DNA of 64,000 bases from Candolleomyces eurysporus (taxonomy: Eukaryota; Basidiomycota; Agaricomycetes; Agaricales; Psathyrellaceae). Shown piece by piece: positions 47,487-58,879 of this stretch. The notes below the pieces were generated by a model. That model saw nothing but the letters and a program-made list of their open reading frames with translations. It had not been told where the DNA came from and did no database searches. Location of the stretch: contig JANBPK010001047.1 in assembly GCA_027579435.1 (NCBI GenBank), positions 1 to 64,000 on the forward strand, given 5' to 3'. The first letter of the stretch is position 1; each line of letters begins with the position of its first letter. Made by a program: the position numbers and the translations under genes.

Positions 47487-47755
47487 GGGGACGGCATTTG
47501 AACTCTCCGTTATGTCATCTGTCAAGCTTTTTCTAGTACAAGTCCCGTTGTAATTCTCCTTTTCGAATGTACAAAGTTTAAAGCGAGGTAATGATTAGGT
47601 GCGGGAAATTGGATGATCCTTTCTGGGAAATGTCATTGTGAATGCCGCAGACCCACCCTTCCTCATCTAGGAACCTTATACAAATAATCAAGGATGCTGG
47701 CGAGAAAGGACCCTTTGTGTTTCTTTCACACCACTTATCTCTGCGATAGGTGAAG

Positions 47756-49150
47756 ATGCGCGCCGCCGACCGCTCTGTGAATGACACTCCGGTGTACTCG
47801 CTGCCTCCAGAACTCATTGCTCGTATATTTGTTCTGGATCAGCAGGACAAAGAGCTGGAAAGCATGGATGAACCTCAGAGGTCCCGCAGGACTTTGTCCA
47901 CGCCTCGCGAACAGGTTTTCACTCATGTATCCCAATATTTCCGTGCCGTGGCTATCACCACCCCTTCCCTTTGGGCGACAATCCAGGTTACGTGTTGTTC
48001 AACGACCTTGACCCGAGTTGAGGCCTATTGTCAACGCTCTCAGTCGGCCCCATTGGACGTACGAGTAATGGTCTGTCCACGTTGTCGGAGCAGTGCTGTG
48101 CATGATATGATCAGAATCGTACTGTGTCACGCTCAGCGCTGGCGCAAACTCTCCGTCACTCTGGCTCGAGACCTTTCCACTGTGCGTCTTCTCTCTAATG
48201 GGCACACTGAGATGCTGGAGCTCTTGACGCTGTCCATCGATTCCGTGGACATGGAGGACCCTTCCGTCGAGCGAGACAACTTGACCCTACGCGATGTTTT
48301 CACGCAAGGCACGTTCAATCTCAAGTTCCTCCGCCTTCGAGGCATGGCAGTTCACCTATTCCGACCACCCCTCCAACAACTTACCGTATTTCACTTGGAA
48401 CAGACCAACAACATCCCAATCTCGTACGCGACATTCAAGGACCTCTTGACCGCATCCACCAACCTCGCACACCTGTCGGTTTACGGCGACATGCTTACCA
48501 CGAGCGAATGGCCTATGGCCCCCACTCCCACTTCCCTTATTCACCTTCCTGCCCTCCAATCCTTGCGTATCTGTGGCACAGATGGAAGGATCTTCAAAGG
48601 TGTTCTCGCCAACATTCAGTCCCCCATTCTCCGTTCCTTGACGTTAAAAGACATGCAGGAGAGCGACATCGACGGCGACTTGGATCACCATCAGTCCACA
48701 GTCCCCTTCCCCCAACTCACAGAGCTCACGTTCTGTGACTTCGACCTTTCAGAAAAACAATACAGATTCTTCTTCCGACTCTTTCCCTCTATCCGATCGT
48801 TCTCTTCCTTCAGCTCGACCATCGGGACAACCAAGATTTATAAACCTCTCTGCCAACACTATACGTCCGGGGATCAGCCGCTTCCATGGCCTAATCTCCA
48901 GACACTATGCTTTGGTTTCGATCCCAGCGATGATCCCGGTCTGGTCGAAGATTTGCTCATTGACCGGAAGAAGTCTCTGTACCCCCTTACAGAACTCAAT
49001 TTTGCAACCACGGATCGGGATGGCCTTCACCTTTGGCTCGCAGACGTTGACACCTGTGGGGTAGAGTTGACGATGGCGAGCACGGTCGAGCAATGGCCAC
49101 CTTCCAGCGGTATGCAGTATTTGGACTGCGATGACATTTTGTTCGATTGA
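47756..49150 (+). CDS. F-box protein, intronless
   Basis: 464 residues in one exon. The F-box is near residues 13-70 (SLPPELIARIFVLDQQDKEL, then REQVFTHVSQYFRAVAITTP with SLW). The remainder is leucine-rich (LELLTLSIDSVDMEDPS, NLKFLRLRGMAVHLFRP, TNLAHLSVYGDMLTT, PILRSLTLKDMQ). The start used is the first ATG in frame. It resembles the minus-strand F-box protein in plan but shares little sequence by eye, so a recent tandem duplicate is unlikely. The role would be substrate capture for an SCF ligase; the target is unknown. Confidence 0.85.
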   Translation: MRAADRSVNDTPVYSLPPELIARIFVLDQQDKELESMDEPQRSRRTLSTPREQVFTHVSQYFRAVAITTPSLWATIQVTCCSTTLTRVEAYCQRSQSAPLDVRVMVCPRCRSSAVHDMIRIVLCHAQRWRKLSVTLARDLSTVRLLSNGHTEMLELLTLSIDSVDMEDPSVERDNLTLRDVFTQGTFNLKFLRLRGMAVHLFRPPLQQLTVFHLEQTNNIPISYATFKDLLTASTNLAHLSVYGDMLTTSEWPMAPTPTSLIHLPALQSLRICGTDGRIFKGVLANIQSPILRSLTLKDMQESDIDGDLDHHQSTVPFPQLTELTFCDFDLSEKQYRFFFRLFPSIRSFSSFSSTIGTTKIYKPLCQHYTSGDQPLPWPNLQTLCFGFDPSDDPGLVEDLLIDRKKSLYPLTELNFATTDRDGLHLWLADVDTCGVELTMASTVEQWPPSSGMQYLDCDDILFD

Positions 49151-49674
49151 GCCTTTTTTTTGGTTTTCTCGGAAAGTTTATTCTAATTGTGGCTTTTTTT
49201 AAAATAGTAGGATGTTTTTGGGAATGCTTCTACTTATCGGGTCGAGGTTCCTTGGTGCCTCGCGTCGTGATGTATGTGACTAGAATATCGCTCATGTACA
49301 TAGCTTAAGCTTCTTTGCGGACCAAGATACGTCCCCGCCGGCCTTAGTGTTGGTGATTTCCGGGTCGCGAGCTAATCCTGAGGCTCGAAATTGGGAGGGA
49401 TTGGGCGGGGGGATGTCAATCGTTTACCTTCTCCCTGCATTGAAGGGCCATAGCAATCTATGAGCGAAACATTTGGTCAAATTGTATCATAGTTTCCAGA
49501 AATCGCGTGTCTAGGCGCAGCAGGCCTCATTGCGTTGGCGGCTTGGCAGCACCATTCCCTGGAGAAACCAGAGAATGTGAAATCGCATTCTAATGCCACC
49601 ACAAAACCGGGGTACAAAGGTTAATCGTTAAGCGCTCGATGCTCAACCTTATCGACAAGCCCCGGGGCCTCCTA

Positions 49675-51525
49675 TCAATCCTCGAATAGAGGTTGGAATG
49701 CCTGAATATCAAATAGAATTGGTCAGAAAAGTTGACACAAGGCGACAACAGCGGAGGACAATACGAGCCTTGTGATTATCAGAAGACTGGGTAGCACCAA
49801 ATTCGTCCAACAAGTCAAAGCTGTTCTCCTCGAGGTCCATTTGTTCCACCTCCTGTGAAGGCGGTACAAATCCAAAGTCTACTTCTTCTCCTTCTCCATC
49901 AAGCAGATTTGCAAGTTCGTTCGCGTTCATGTCTTCGATCCCGAGACCGGTCGACTTTAGAACATCGATTTCTGTTTGTGACAACTGAGAACAAGGCAGG
50001 AATAATGGTTCCACGTCGGACTCGGGCTCCTCCACCGGCGACTGTGATACGTTCCAGGCCTTCGGAGGAACTNGGGGGGGGAAGCATGGTTCCGGCACGA
50101 TGGCTGGATTCTGCCAATGGTGGCTGAGAGAATACGAACCCTTGCCCAGGTTCCGAAGAAGGAGGCATCGAGGTTGCCGGCATTCGAGATTGTGAACGGG
50201 GGGTTACTGAAGACCTTGACGCTGCCCGTGGCAGCTGTGCGACTTGGACAGCTTTCATAGGTTTCTTGATTCGAGGTGCTTCATGACCAGTATCCTCACG
50301 GTCTCTCTTCCGAGTACTTGCCGTGGACCTTTGTGTTTGCGACGGTCCACCGGACTGAATTTGGCTGGTAGAGAGGACAAATAAACAGTCGAAAGAATCG
50401 CCGTCGCAATCAACGAACAGAGGAGCGGCTGGTTCCGTGAACCGTATATCCAGCGGAAGGGTCATTGAATCGGAAAACGCGAGCGTTGCCTTTGAAGTCT
50501 TGGTCAATGAGACTGCAATGAAGAATTTTGGAGACTTACGGTGAACTCTCGCAGGTGGAATGCAAACGTGATAGGCACGGAGTATATGTCGTAAAAGTCA
50601 AATTCCTCGGCACTCATAACAAGCTCTGTGGAGAGCTGATCCCGACCTAGAGAGGAATGCATATTGTCCATCAGAACCGCGTTACTCTCCTACGTCTGTT
50701 GGAAATACTCGCCTCTGTTCTCAATCGAGGAGTCCGAGCTCTTGAGCGTCAGTTCCGCGTCCGAGAACGTCCACACGAGTTGAGGGTCGGATTTGCCACC
50801 TTTGCTGACTGGGAAATGGTCTATCACGTCTTTGAATGCTTTAGGTCCTATTGTAACTTTGGACTCTGAGGTCGGATCTGGGAAACTGGGTTCGACGAGA
50901 GTAGTCGGCGTAAGCATTACCAAACGATGTGTTTTGACGATTCCTGGAGCGACAACGATTAGAGACCGTTTACCAAGGCGTGTCACCGCATATACCGTGT
51001 TTACAGTGGAGCTTTATCACGAGCCTGCTCTCCAAGCTGTCTTCCTCTTCTTGCTGCTCCTCCTCGGCTCCGTCGTCTGGAGTTCCCTCTATTATTGATA
51101 ATTCGCACCGAGAAGCTAATTTTTCCACAGTTCGATGCTTTAAAATTGAGAGAAGGGACTGCATCGGTGGTTAGCGTGATATATCGAGTTATGCCAAAGG
51201 AGTCCGTTTTCCGCCACCTTGGTTAATAGTTGCCCCTTCACCGGTAGAGTTTCTTCCACTTCAGAGCTCGGTCTTGTTACAGGAGACCCCACATAGTATC
51301 TCGAGAAAAAGGAAGAGTCATAATTGAATCTGCAATACGCCGATTTGGACGAGTTCACAGCAGACAATGTGAGGGTTTGGGGGGTTGCATTGATTGTCAG
51401 TTCCTCCGAATATCTCAGCAAGCAATTCAGAGCCCTGGTAAAGGCTTCAGGTGTATAAGTTGTGTTTAAGAATATATAGGCATATGCGCACGTTTTAAAG
51501 CGGCTATATCGAGTGTAGCCTGCAT
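49675..51525 (-). CDS. RAD9: RAD9, DNA-damage checkpoint clamp subunit (9-1-1)
   Basis: Seven exons (51525-51492, 51444-51218, 51158-50996, 50943-50713, 50646-50540, 50489-49769, 49701-49675). The clamp domain is clear after joining: MQATLDIAALKPFTRALNCL, SAVNSSKSAYCRFNYDSSFF, SILKHRTVEKLASRCELSII, KTHRLVMLTPTTLVEPSFPD, LREFTATLAFSDSMTLPLDI. The tail is Ser/Pro-rich and ends in AFQPLFED, the TopBP1-type phospho-tail region. Rad9-Rad1-Hus1 forms the ring that activates the ATR-type kinase (family knowledge). N at 50073 before eight Gs breaks the frame; removing it restores MLPPPVPPKAW. Intron 4 has a GC donor (GCGAGT); the last intron appears to use GCTCGT, less certain. The gene diverges from TSR1 over 203 bp. 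Confidence 0.92.
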
Positions 51526-51728
51526 GATGATGAGGAGAGAGGAGAAGTTGGCAAGCGCGTCGCTCGACGCGTCCATCAACCAGCCCCGTCTTGGCACAGC
51601 CACCTGCTACTGACACCGGCTTTGATGGGGTTCTCATTTTTGAGATTTTGCGATCAACTGGTATGTATGCCCTAGACACGACATCTCTCCCAATATCACC
51701 CATTTCATAGAACAAGACACCAGCCAGT
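51526..51728. promoter_or_regulatory. shared RAD9/TSR1 intergenic promoter region
   Basis: The two start codons diverge across 203 bp. I saw no definite TATA box or known element; MluI-type or damage-type boxes were not identified. Confidence 0.45.
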
Positions 51729-54589
51729 ATGGGGGAAGGTCAGCATCACCACAGGTCGACGCTGAAACAGGTGTGTTAGCTACGATGCTGCAGTCGAAGT
51801 CAAATTCATGAATTCATGCTCATTCATTCCATGATTTCAGCAAAACAAGCCATTTAAATCGCGACATGCAACCAAAGGAGCCCTCAAGGCTAATGCAAAA
51901 GGTCTAGCGGTGGAATTATCACATGAGGTCCAGTTTTAACCCAGTTGTGGTACGAATGCAGGTAAAATCGCCCGTCAATCCCCAAAAGCAACCCCGAACT
52001 CTGCTACACAGACGAGGCTGAACCGACGGAATCACGCAAAGCAAACGCAGGCGAAGAAGAGGAGCGAAATCGTGTCTGCTAACCGATTGTTTAACGGAGT
52101 CGATGGTGCTCCTCGAATCGTCGCAGTCGTACCCTTGTCTCCGGACGTCAGCTCAAGGAATATTGTGTCCGCGATTGCGGCGTCGCTTGATGTCTCTGCA
52201 GAGGAGTGCAGCGAAAATGGCATCTGGAAGATGAAGTGAGCTCCTGTTATAGATGGAGTAATCTATTTCACTGAAGCCACTTTTTTCCAGAGCGGAGCGC
52301 TTCAAAACTTCACTCCAGTTCAGAACTCTACCTTATCGAGATTTCTATGGAACGCTGGATGCATGCAAAGTTGCGGACTATGTTGTCTTTGCTCTTTCAA
52401 GCTCGGTAGAAGTGAATGACTNGGGGGGACACACTCTTGCGAAGCCTTCAATCCCAGGGTCTACCAGAAGTCGTTACCGTTGTGTCCCAGGAGTCCGAGT
52501 TGGACCCCAAGCAACGATCTGGGATCATGAAATCTCTCTTATCCTTCGTCCAATACTTCGTTCCCTCCCAGACCCGGGTTTTTGATCTTCATGTCCCTTC
52601 GGACCAACTCAACGCATTGCGGGCCCTATCCGAGGGCAAGCCTAGTGACGTACGGTGGAGGGAAGGCCGCTCCTCCGTCCTCTCTGAGAATACTGATTGG
52701 GATGATGGCGTCCTAAAAGTAACTGGTGTAGTTCGAGGAGCCTCACTCTCGGTAAACCGCCTCCTACACATACCAAACTATGGGGACTTCCAAACATCCA
52801 AGGTCTGTGTAATACCGCTTAGTATTGAGGCCTCTAACATGCTCACCGCTTGCAACAGATCTTCTCTGCACCGCTACCTAGGAGCCATCGCGGCAGTGGC
52901 GTGACTATGGACATAGAGCCGAGTCTGCTCTCGGAACCTGATGCGGAAGACGCTGACTCCTTGGTCTCCACCAATGATCCTGATGATCTCGCGAACGAGC
53001 AGACATGGCCAACGGAAGAAGAAATGAACGGAGGACACGATGACGCTCAGGATCAAACTATTCCCGACGCTCGACCCGGGACAACACCCAAAGCCGTAAA
53101 AAGGATCCCGAAAGGGATGAGTGAATACCAGGCTGCATGGATCATCGACGAGACCGATGAAGAGGACGAGGATGGAGAATTACCGAGCGCAGGGCGTGAC
53201 GATGACGACCAGGGAGATGAAGAGATGGAAGAAATGGTGGAGATGCCCGTAGACGATGAGACAGACAACCAGCGAAGCGTTAGATTCCAAGACCTCGACG
53301 TCGAAGAAGAAGCTGAGCAGTGAGTATTGATGCTAGCTCTCTCCCATAGCACTCCTGATATACCTGCGTTCAGACTCGAAAAATGGCGGAACCGCAAACG
53401 AGAGGAGGAAGATGACACTGCATTCCCGGATGAGATCGATACCCCTCAAGACGTTCCTGCGCGCCAAAGATTCGCAAGATATCGTGGCATGAGGTCGTTC
53501 AGAACCAGCCCTTGGGACCCATATGAAAATCTACCACGAGATTATGCACGTATTTTCCAATTCGAAGATTTCAAGAGAACAGAAAGGAACGTTCGTCGAA
53601 GGGCAGAGCAAGCAGTCAACGTAATTGAGGTGCGTTTATGACCGTCTATAATAGCTCCAGCAAGCTGAAAGGTTGTACCAGCCCGGGACGCGAGTGACGA
53701 TCTATATCAAAGATGTACCCCAAGAAGTGGCCAACACAATCGGGCTGACCGTCTTCTCGCTATTCCAACACGAGCACAAGGTTACAGCGCTGAACTTCAC
53801 CGTTCAGAGAAATACAGAGTACGAAGGCTCTGTCCGTTCAAAGGTAATTAAGCTCATTGTTATTGGGATCTTCTCTCTAAGGCGATATCCAGGATCCCCT
53901 CATCCTTTGTGTCGGTCCTCGACGGTTATTCGTTAACCCCGTATACAGCCAGCTCACACGCGGCGGAGGTAAAGGGACAAATAATGTTCACAAATTCGAA
54001 CGGTATCTGCGCCATGGTGTGACCAATGTCGCAACGATTTATGGACCTGTGACCTATGGGCACCAGTCTTGCACTCTTCTCCGAGAAGGGAAAGACCCAC
54101 AAGGTGAGTTGAGCGCGAAGTTCGTGACCGTATGGCCGGAGATACTTGCTTACTCCTATCTTTAGCTCCACATCTCGTGGCATATGGTTCCTTCCTCAAC
54201 ACAGATACAACGAGGGTTATCGCCAAACGGATAATCCTTAGTGGCCATCCTTTCAAAGTCCACAAGAAAACGGCGACCATTCGATATATGTTTTTCAATC
54301 CTGGTGCGTAGAGCGAAAGCAATTTGTACCCTGAATGTGGACCCTGATACCCTCAACAGATGACATACAGTACTTTAAGCCAATTCAGCTCCACACAAAG
54401 TATGGGCGTGTCGGTCACATTAAAGAATCTTTGGGAACGCACGGCTACTTTAAGGCCTACTTCGACGGCCCTATCAACCAGATGGACACTGTCTGCATGT
54501 CGTTATACAAGCGGGTTTATCCTAAATGGTACCAGCTTGCCCGCCAAGCGAATAACGGACCGATGGACGACGCTATGATGGAAGAGTAG
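51729..54589 (+). CDS. TSR1: TSR1, 40S ribosome biogenesis factor
   Basis: Ten exons (51729-51770, 51841-51901, 51962-52235, 52291-52802, 52859-53319, 53374-53629, 53661-53843, 53893-54103, 54166-54303, 54360-54589) encode 788 residues after frame correction. Recognised by the basic N terminus [20 protein letters not shown], then [16 protein letters not shown], a long acidic middle ([12 protein letters not shown]), [40 protein letters not shown], and the terminal [20 protein letters not shown]. Tsr1 is a GTPase-like protein without GTPase activity that blocks translation factors from binding late pre-40S particles (family knowledge). N at 52422 before six Gs breaks the frame; removing it restores VNDWGDTLLRS. 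Confidence 0.94.
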
Positions 54590-54895
54590 GGTGACGTTGT
54601 TCTCTGTATTGTACACGAAAATCTGGCATATTCCGAAAAATAAATATATCTCCGTAGTGCAGTCGCGAACGTCCGCTGCCTCCAATCTTTGGCAATTTTC
54701 AGACCCAGCCGAGAAAATGATAAATGCTTCAGGAAACCAACTCGGGGGAAGTCAGTAAAGGTGACCTTTGGTTGCACAATGAAACCACCTACTTAGAGAA
54801 CCCCTGTCAGTTGAATCGTCCATGGCGCTTGGGGGTATGGTCGTTGCGGGACGGAGGAACTATAGAGAGAGGAGTGTTACGACGCATCGACGCCT

Positions 54896-55090
54896 TTAAC
54901 TGGAATTTGACGAACCACTGGTAAGCGATTCTGCGGTTAAAACTCGAGAGTAGACGCCAGGGAGTTTGGCTAATTTGGTTTTCTTGCTGTCGTCAAGAAC
55001 GGCGTTCGCCATGGAGAACTGGCGCAGGGTATACTGAGCGAGTTCTTGAGAGTATTTGTGAGTGGGACCGTGGTGCTGAACGAGGGTCAT
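54896..55090 (-). CDS. small hypothetical protein, 64 residues
   Basis: An ATG at 55090 opens MTLVQHHGPTHKYSQELAQY, then TLRQFSMANAVLDDSKKTKL and a Ser-rich end. The frame has no intron. It has a helical, charged middle and reads more like a protein than the shadow ORFs nearby, but short ORFs are weak evidence. It lies between the convergent ends of TSR1 and the CLC gene, with the 55091-55348 gap as possible promoter. No family recognised. Confidence 0.4.
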   Translation of the reverse strand: MTLVQHHGPTHKYSQELAQYTLRQFSMANAVLDDSKKTKLAKLPGVYSRVLTAESLTSGSSNSS

Positions 55091-55348
55091 CTTGGATGGT
55101 CTACTAGAATGTGCTGAGTCGACAGTCTGGCGAAGGGAAGTACTTATAGGAAGCACGTTCTAGAACCAAAGGCCCCAAAGCAGGTATCGATCGGCCACGA
55201 GTATAATTCGGGGGTTGCAGAGTCCCCTCCCGCTCCAATGTTGGGACTCACCCATCATGACATCATGACAGATTGGGGTGGGGGCAAAGCAACATCAGTC
55301 AAAACTAATACAGTCGAATAAATTATGATTAGATACACCAACTGTTCG

Positions 55349-58300
55349 CTACCTCCGAAGGACACGTAGGCCCCACGAAACAATTCGGGCCTTCACATCA
55401 CTCCCCCATGTCCAAACCTCCTCCAACAGGCCGTCAAGCCCCCCACGTTCATCCCATGAGGGTCGGTGTCCCGGCTTTTCGGTTGCGATGTAACGCAAGA
55501 CGTCCTTGACAGTGACAAGCCCACACAAAACTCCACGCTCCTCGACAAGAATAACTCTAGGTCTGGTCAAACAAGGGTGAAAACCTTGTCTATGAGTGAG
55601 GAGGCTCTTGAGCACTTACCCCATCCGTTTGAAGATTTGCATGATAATTTCCAAGGGAAGTTCTGGGGCTGCTGTCATTGGCGTCTGGAGTGGGTGTAAA
55701 CGTAAACAATCGCCAAGAATTGAACACCAGAGCGCTAACCTTGTTGACCCAAGGGGTGAATTGTAATTCCCCAGCCGTTGTTGGAGCAAAATAACGTTCT
55801 TCATCTCCCTCGAGTCCAGGGCCTCGGGATAAATCTAGATCATCGTCCCCGTGAGTTGTGAAGAGGCATGGCAAGTCATTGATTCTTCCCCGTGTCTTCC
55901 TTGCCCGTTCTTACAGGAATAAGTGAGATTTCTCTCTTCGAAGTTGTGTCATGATCGAAGCACCCACCTATTACGTAGCGCAGTTCGCTTCGTTCGATGT
56001 ATCCAACGAGTGTCAGCGCCCCATCTCCCGAGACGATGGGGAAGCCTCTGACATCGGTGTTCGATAAAATTGTCTCTAAATGACGTATAAATATCCCAGA
56101 TTTTAATATCAAGACAATACCTTACCCATATCCCTGACGCTCATTCCGGTCTCTGTTAGGGTATGCAATTCCTTCTTCATGACTGAAGCCACTATGGAGC
56201 AAGAAGACAGTGAGTATTGGAATATATTGAAGCGTGCCACCACCCACCAGTGACGTTGTAAGCATGGTCTTCTTTTTCCAGGAAAGGGAAGCCATTGAAC
56301 CGAATCATTTCGTCAGCTATGCCATTGGTTCCAAGGAAATCGCCAACGGCCTTCGTGACGAGCAGCACGATCTGGGAAATGAGGGTTCAATAAAAAACCG
56401 GGGGATTGGATGCGACGATGAGTGGAGCGCACCATAGTAGGAAGGATATATGTCAGTGCCCCGGTCAGCTCGAACATGATCACAACGACCGTGACGGTGA
56501 TTCTCATGACGCCACTAAGTGCTGCCGCTGCGCCGAGGAATGCGTACGTTCCCGGTGTGATACATGGAACGTCTGGTGCGCAGAACTTGAACATTCCAGA
56601 AGTTGGGTATGCTCTACGCAAATGAGTATCACATTATCCTCTGGAAATGAGAAACACGTACGTGTACATGGCCTTCACCATAATTCCTACCATCCTACCA
56701 AACGTCGCCCCAATAGCCATTGAAGGGACGAAGATTCCGGCGGGAACTTTGCAACCATAGCTGATGACAACGAGTCCAATTCGGATGATGGTCGCTAGAA
56801 GCAGGGAATTTGCGATTCGCCATTGAGCTTCACTCCTGGACTGGGGCGTCAGCAAGGCGTCTTAATTGCGGAGAGATGCAATAATAACGTACTGGCATAG
56901 GTTGTTAACATTTCCACCTCCTTCACATTCCCGAAACAGGATGGCCATGCTCGATGTCATGTCGAGTCTGAGGAAGCGATTGAAGTAGCCAATCATAGCA
57001 GTGATAACGGCCAGCGTGACAGCTTCTGCGACCCCATGGTTTGCCAAGTGCTTTCGACGAAAGGCAGCTACCTGTAGGTTGAACTTGACTACGAAAGCTC
57101 CATAGAGACCCTAGTAAAACATCAGTAAACAGTAAAAAAANTATGCCGGGAGATTGACAGGACATACCCCAAAGATCCCAAGAATGATGAAGAAGAATAT
57201 TTCGAAGAAATGCCAATCACGGTCATATGTAACCTGGAAAAGTACGAGTTTTCCGGTACGGAATGGATTCATAGCCTAACGAATCTCATTAGCGCTCGTC
57301 AGCATTCACCTCCCATGAACACTCACCGCAAGTGTGAACGTAGCCATCAAAGCACAGAAGAAACTCCTCCACATGGTCTTGATACTAAAAGTGTGGCTCA
57401 TTTCCTGTACAGACGATGAGTACAATCCGTTGAACGAATGCTGCATTATGCGTACCTCTATAGAAAACAGCACACCACCAATTGGAGATCCGAAAGCGAC
57501 AGCGACACCAGCTGCACTGGCGGCAGTTATGATTTCTCGCATTTTGCCTGTTGCACGTATAAGGTGAGTAAAGAATATGATGGCGTAGGCGTAGGTTCAA
57601 AACTTGCTTTGGCTACGCCTGAAACGATCGAAAAATCCAGCAACAAGGGATCCGACACAGCAAGCAACATGGACAGACGGGCCTTCTTTACCGACTGAGA
57701 GTCCTGAGGCAATGACGAGAGGCTGAAGAGATGTTAACAAGGTGAATCAAACGCAATTCAAATTATACTCACTAGCGTCATGCTTTTGATGAAGAAAGTA
57801 GCGAATCCCAAGAAACCCTGCATGACGAAGCCAGCCAGGATGCATTTGATCTCGGAGATGCCAGACCCAGCTGCATACTTTGCAAGGGAACGAACAAGAT
57901 GGGACGCCACGAAGGCAAAAGAAGTCTTCAAGGATTTAAGGAGGTGAGTTTCGGGAGGCAGAGCGCTTCCGACTCACCGCAAACAGAACGAAGATAATCC
58001 ACCGGGCCAGTGGCACCGTACTCCAGCTATGCCATGAGTCACATCCATCTACCTCTTCCCCTTCCATCTCCCAACAGCAAAAAGCCTGGTTGAGCCACCA
58101 CGCGTCCGAGCAATAGCCCATTTTGAGGTCAGAGAACCATTCGCTCATAATTGATATGATTGCCGCATTGACCCCAATGCATACGCCTATTATATCGCCG
58201 AGTGAAGAGATTCAGATGTTTGAACAGTTGCGTAGAGCACAGGAACTCACCGACTAGGCTCACTACAAACCAACTAGCTACCGAATCTGCTACCTTCTTC

Positions 58301-58602
58301 ACTTGCGCTAAGAACCATGGAAAGGTCACCTCTCCTCTGGGCCCGCGTCGCTGAAGATTGACCTTGCGACGGTCTCTTATTCTCCGGCTTCTCTCCAAGT
58401 TTGCATCCTGGATCCAATCTGACCACACGGGCAAGCTTGGTGAGACTGGCTGGGTTGAAGGCATCATGACGCAACATACCTATAGTCGTGAAATCCTCAT
58501 ATCGGCTGGGCGGAATGCAACATTGAGGTGCGGAACGTGCGCTAGAGTTTCCATGAGAACGCACCGTATTTGCTCGAGCTCTTCCTCCTCTTCTGGATCC
58601 AT
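55349..58602 (-). CDS. CLC chloride/proton exchanger, GEF1-like, with two CBS domains
   Basis: Eighteen exons from 58602 to 55349 encode 768 residues. The start [20 protein letters not shown] precedes [16 protein letters not shown] signatures follow: [11 protein letters not shown] (anion path, as in yeast Gef1), [14 protein letters not shown] with the gating glutamate, [13 protein letters not shown] joined to EMSHTF, which supplies the proton glutamate of exchangers, and [20 protein letters not shown]. The C terminus holds two CBS domains ([17 protein letters not shown] with [40 protein letters not shown]). The conserved proton glutamate argues for a Cl-/H+ antiporter of Golgi or endosomal membranes, not a channel. 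Exon 2 is 26 nt. Intron 6 has a GC donor (AAA then GCAAGT), chosen because it gives [19 protein letters not shown] at 57141 is intronic. Confidence 0.93.
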
Positions 58603-58879
58603 GAAATGGCAGTGGTTTGGACGTGAACTTGGCGCCGAATGCTTACCGGCTGCAATACAGCAAGCGTGGGAACTGCTCTCCATCCGGTTTGTATTGACAT
58701 GTTTGAATCCAAAGCCAAAGGCGCCAGCGAATCGTTCCATCGCAACGGCGAAAGCCTAACGGTGTAGCGGGTGTTTACTTAAAGCCAGAGCAGCAAGCGA
58801 ATCTCAGCTCGTACGATACCCGTTCTTCCTCTCCGTACCCAGCAGTCCTTTCATCTCCAAATCCACAAATTTCCTCAAA

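Noticed and set aside
49702..49768. GTGTCA as donor of the last RAD9 intron in place of GCTCGT
   Set aside because: It also keeps frame but leaves an intron of only about 37 bp and adds IVLRCC residues that break the expected KAFxPLFED tail; kept as an alternative, not preferred.
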